A DNA stretch of 25,892 bases from JANXXV01 sp038230275 (GTDB lineage: Bacteria > Acidobacteriota > Terriglobia > Bryobacterales > Bryobacteraceae). How positions within the stretch are numbered: position 1 is the first letter of the stretch; the number at the start of each line of letters is the position of its first letter. This document shows positions 23,232-25,892 of the stretch, piece after piece. Under the pieces are notes generated by a model, which worked only from the letters and a program-made list of their open reading frames with translations, made no database searches and was not told where the DNA came from. A program made the translations under genes and the position numbers. The stretch lies in NCBI GenBank assembly GCA_038230275.1, contig JBBRNO010000094.1, forward strand, positions 1-25,892, written 5' to 3'.

Positions 23232-24733
23232 ACCCGATGCTGCGCATGACCGGCATTCGCAAAGCCTTTCCAGGCGTACAGGCGCTTGCCGGCATCGACT
23301 TTGACACGCAAGCCGGCGAGGTTCACGCGTTGGTTGGTGAGAACGGCGCGGGTAAGAGCACGCTGATGCATATTCTCGCCGGCGTTCATCGTCCTGACGC
23401 CGGCCGCATCGCCTTCAACGGACAGGAAGGCATTGAAATTTCGGACGAACAGCACGCACGCCGTCTCGGCATCGCCATCGTTTACCAGGAGCGAAGTCTC
23501 TTCAGTCTGCTCAGCGTGGCGGAAAACATCTTTGTGAACAACCAACCTGTAAACCGCGTGGGAGGCATTGTCCGGAAAGAATTGTACGCACGAACCACGG
23601 AGCTGCTGGACCGCATCAGTGTGAAGGTTCATCCCGGAACGCCCGTGGGAAAGCTCTCGGCGGCGCAACAGCAGATGGTCGAAATCGGCAAGGCGTTATC
23701 GATCAACGCAAGGCTGGTGATCTTCGACGAACCGACCGCGGCCCTGACCAGGACAGAGACGAATGTCCTCTTCAGGGTGATCCGGCAGTTGAAAGATTCG
23801 GGCGTGGGAATCGTCTACATATCCCACCGCTTGGAAGAAATCTTTGAAATTGCCGGCCGCGTCACCGTGCTGAAAGACGGTCAGTATCAGGGAACGCTCT
23901 CCGTTACTGATACTTCGCCCGCCGATTTGGTCATGCGCATGGTCGGGAGAAAGGGTCTCTATCAGCACGTAGACAGATCCATTCCAGCAAAGCTGAAACC
24001 GGTGCTGGAGGTGAAGGGCGTATCGGATGGAAAGTTGAGAGACATCCACTTTTCAGTCTCGCCGGGAGAGATTGTCGCGCTTGCTGGTCTGGCGGGCGCA
24101 GGCCGGACCGAACTGGCTCTCGCCATCTTCGGCGCGCGGCCCATATCCTCCGGATCGATCGCCATCGAGGGAAAAGTTGTTCCGGTTGTTTCGCCCAGGG
24201 ATGCGATAGCCGCGGGCATCGGCTATCTGCCGGAGGATCGCAAGGAGATGGGCCTGTTCCTCGAAATGAACGTAGCCGAAAACATCGCCGCTGCCAGACT
24301 CTCGTATTTTGGCTCCTGGTGGATGAGCCGCGCAAAGCTGTTCGAAACAGCCCGGACCTACATCGGGCGCTTGAGAATCGCCACGCCCGATGCCTCGCGG
24401 ACCGTGCGAAAGTTGAGTGGCGGCAATCAGCAGAAAGTGCTGCTATCCAGATGGCTGCTGCGGGATCAGCTTGTGCTGATAGTCGACGAGCCGACGCGCG
24501 GCATTGACGTGGGCGCCAAAGCGGAGATTTATGCGTTGCTCAGAGACCTGGCGGATCAAGGAAAGGCCGTAATCGTGATTTCGTCGGACCTTCCGGAAGT
24601 GCTCGCGATTGCGGACCGCATCGTTGTTATGCGGCTGGGCCGGATCGCGGGCGAACTTCTCCGCGCCGAAGCCACCGAAGAAAATATCATGCGGCTGGCA
24701 TCCATGCGCGTGGAGGAAACCGCATGCCGGTGA
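23228..24733 (+). CDS. Sugar ABC transporter ATP-binding protein (RbsA type)
   Basis: A 501-residue protein with two fused ATPase domains, as in RbsA/MglA/XylG. First domain: Walker A GENGAGKST (37-45), signature LSAAQQQMVEIGKAL, Walker B VIFDEPTAALT (about 163-173). Second domain: degenerate Walker A GLAGAGRTE as usual for this family, signature LSGGNQQKVLLSRWLL (about 396), Walker B IVDEPTRGIDVGAK (about 416-429). It energises import of a monosaccharide. GTG 23228 overlaps the dehydrogenase stop; ATG 23237 is an alternative start. The gene overlaps the permease gene by 10 bases. Its place directly behind the apiose dehydrogenase gene suggests that the cargo is D-apiose, in line with ribose-type transporters reported for this sugar. 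Confidence 0.93.
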   Translation: MNPMLRMTGIRKAFPGVQALAGIDFDTQAGEVHALVGENGAGKSTLMHILAGVHRPDAGRIAFNGQEGIEISDEQHARRLGIAIVYQERSLFSLLSVAENIFVNNQPVNRVGGIVRKELYARTTELLDRISVKVHPGTPVGKLSAAQQQMVEIGKALSINARLVIFDEPTAALTRTETNVLFRVIRQLKDSGVGIVYISHRLEEIFEIAGRVTVLKDGQYQGTLSVTDTSPADLVMRMVGRKGLYQHVDRSIPAKLKPVLEVKGVSDGKLRDIHFSVSPGEIVALAGLAGAGRTELALAIFGARPISSGSIAIEGKVVPVVSPRDAIAAGIGYLPEDRKEMGLFLEMNVAENIAAARLSYFGSWWMSRAKLFETARTYIGRLRIATPDASRTVRKLSGGNQQKVLLSRWLLRDQLVLIVDEPTRGIDVGAKAEIYALLRDLADQGKAVIVISSDLPEVLAIADRIVVMRLGRIAGELLRAEATEENIMRLASMRVEETACR

Positions 24734-25668
24734 TCCCATCGCGATTCCTGAATCGCGAAGTCTTGCTGGTTGGACTGATTCTCGCTTTGATCGTGGCTAT
24801 GTCGATCTTGTACCCCGCTTCGTTCCCCACGCTTGGGAACTTCAGCGCCATTCTCCGGAATCTCGCCGTGGACGGCATCATGGCATGTGGCATGATGATG
24901 CTGCTGATCGCCGGAACTTTCGACCTTTCGGTGGGTGGCGTGTTCTCGATGGCCGGGGTGGTGGCCGGTTGGCTCATGAAAAATGCCGGCTTCCCGGTGC
25001 CGGTCGCCGTGCTCGGCGGGCTGGGAGTGTCGATTCTCGGTGGCTTGATCAACGGAGTGATTGTCGCCCGCGTGAGAGTGAATGCCCTCATCGCAACGCT
25101 GGGGACCATGGGAATCTATCGAGGCATCGCCATCCTGCTGGGTGGTCCCGGAATCAACTTCCTGCCCCGATCGTTTTCCGATCCGGGGCAGGCAGTCCTT
25201 CTGGGCCTTCAGGCTCCCGTATGGCTGATGATCCTGGTGGCGGCCTTGTTTCAATACCTGCTCTCCCGGAATCGATTGTTCCGGCAATACTACTACATTG
25301 GAAACAATCCAACCGCCGCGCTGCTCTCCGGCATTAACGTCCCCAGACTGCAAATCATGGCCTTTACGATCATGGGCTTTCTGGCGGGTTTGAGCGGCAT
25401 CGCTTTCGCATCGCGAATCGGCACCAGCGTCTCTATTGCGGGTGACGGGGCTGAGTTGCGGATCATCACGGCGGTGATCCTCGGCGGCGCCAGTCTCACC
25501 GGCGGCAAGGGCAGCATCTGGGGCGCCTTACTCGGCGTCGGATTCGTCGCGCTAATTAACAATGCGCTGATTATCGCCTCGGTATCGGCTTACTGGCAAA
25601 GCATCATTACGGGCGTAGTGCTGGTCGCGGCGGTTTCGCTCGACCGGTTCATGCAGTCGAACGATTAG
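24724..25668 (+). CDS. Sugar ABC transporter permease (RbsC type)
   Basis: A 314-residue integral membrane protein of the ribose/galactose permease family (BPD_transp_2). About eight to ten hydrophobic segments are visible, including EVLLVGLILALIVAMSIL, ACGMMMLLIAGTFDLSVGG, ILGGLINGVIVARVRVNALI and SIWGALLGVGFVALINNALI. The conserved NALIATLGTMGIYRGIA and the cytoplasmic loop YYIGNNPTAALLSGINV, which meets the ATPase, are clear. It starts inside the end of the ATPase gene (10-base overlap) and is followed after 24 bases by the binding-protein gene. It should form a homodimeric channel in the cytoplasmic membrane for the sugar delivered by that lipoprotein. Confidence 0.93.
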   Translation: MPVIPSRFLNREVLLVGLILALIVAMSILYPASFPTLGNFSAILRNLAVDGIMACGMMMLLIAGTFDLSVGGVFSMAGVVAGWLMKNAGFPVPVAVLGGLGVSILGGLINGVIVARVRVNALIATLGTMGIYRGIAILLGGPGINFLPRSFSDPGQAVLLGLQAPVWLMILVAALFQYLLSRNRLFRQYYYIGNNPTAALLSGINVPRLQIMAFTIMGFLAGLSGIAFASRIGTSVSIAGDGAELRIITAVILGGASLTGGKGSIWGALLGVGFVALINNALIIASVSAYWQSIITGVVLVAAVSLDRFMQSND

Positions 25669-25680
25669 GACCACAACATT

Positions 25681-25685
25681 AGGAG
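25681..25685 (+). promoter_or_regulatory. Ribosome binding site of the binding-protein gene
   Basis: AGGAG, seven bases before ATG 25693. It fixes the start of the partial gene at the right edge. Confidence 0.7.
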
Positions 25686-25692
25686 CACAACC

Positions 25693-25892
25693 ATGGCAAA
25701 CATCATTTCGCGGCGAAGCGCACTGCTCACCGGCGCAGCCTTGTCTCTTGGCGGTTGCGCGCGGCAGCCCGAGACCCGGACTGCCGAGACCACTGTCACT
25801 CCAGTATCCCTTCGCCCGAATCCAAACGAAGAATACGTATGGATCTCCGCGAACTCCAACCTGCCTCTGTTCGTCGCCGCCGACCATCCGGC
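25693..25892 (+). CDS. Sugar ABC transporter substrate-binding lipoprotein, 5' part only
   Basis: The frame is open from ATG 25693 to the window edge (66 complete codons). The N-terminus combines a twin-arginine-like stretch (SRRSALLTG) with a lipobox (LGGC, Cys at residue 22), so the protein is probably a Tat- or Sec-exported lipoprotein anchored outside the inner membrane. After a flexible TAETTVTPVSLRPNP linker comes EEYVWISANSNLPLFVAADH, which fits the first strand and loop of a periplasmic-binding-protein type 1 fold (ribose-binding-like). It follows the permease gene by 24 bases and completes the ABC importer. The ligand cannot be judged from this piece; D-apiose is expected from context. 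Confidence 0.85.
   Translation, partial: MANIISRRSALLTGAALSLGGCARQPETRTAETTVTPVSLRPNPNEEYVWISANSNLPLFVAADHP

Overview
The window looks like part of an Acidobacteriota genome of the Solibacter/Bryobacter type. It is moderately GC-rich. It carries a planctomycete-type cytochrome c/DUF1549 protein, a very large Oar-like TonB-dependent receptor with an N-terminal carboxypeptidase-regulatory-like domain, secreted DUF4038 glycosidases and tightly overlapping sugar-catabolic operons. No rRNA, tRNA, CRISPR, insertion sequence or phage gene was seen. The taxonomic call is an inference from gene content.

The main theme is use of a branched plant pentose. Four proteins match the oxidative D-apiose pathway: a Gfo/Idh/MocA dehydrogenase (apsD-like), a 634-residue lactonase (apnL-like), an oxidoisomerase with a 6-phosphogluconate-dehydrogenase-like fold (apnO-like) and a TIM-barrel protein beside it (oiaC candidate). 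The window also holds two secreted DUF4038 proteins of the GH140 (apiosidase) type, a ribose-type ABC importer and an AraC-family regulator. Together they would release apiose from rhamnogalacturonan-II-like pectin or apiosides, import it, oxidise it to apionolactone, open it to apionate, convert it to 3-oxoisoapionate and then decarboxylate it. The family calls rest on recognised motifs and context, not on searches.

Layout from left to right: (1) 1-1513 minus, 5' part of a cytochrome c/DUF1549 protein. (2) 1584-3571 plus, DUF1537 kinase and class II aldolase-type decarboxylase (OtnK/OtnC-like), coupled by a TTGA overlap. (3) 3572-4028, no intact gene: a possible coding remnant on the minus strand and a 21-bp-spaced direct repeat. 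(4) 4029-6895 plus, DUF5060-DUF4038 glycosidase and an exported protein of unknown function. (5) 15313 down to 6990 minus, five co-directional genes: GH140-like protein, SDR-type epimerase, ribulokinase, AraD epimerase, TonB-dependent receptor. (6) 15539-17059 plus, an FGGY-kinase homologue that lacks the expected catalytic Asp. (7) 19011 down to 17319 minus, apnO-like gene and TIM-barrel gene. (8) 19206-25892 plus, AraC regulator, apnL-like, apsD-like, ABC ATPase, permease and the start of the binding protein, the last five closely packed.

A 9-base word (AAAACTATC) occurs in a direct repeat upstream of the first GH140-like gene and in an inverted repeat between the regulator and the apnO-like gene, which hints at one regulon. 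What cannot be seen here is the fate of the C4 product: no RuBisCO-like protein, apulose transketolase, erythrulose kinase or L-arabinose isomerase lies in the window.
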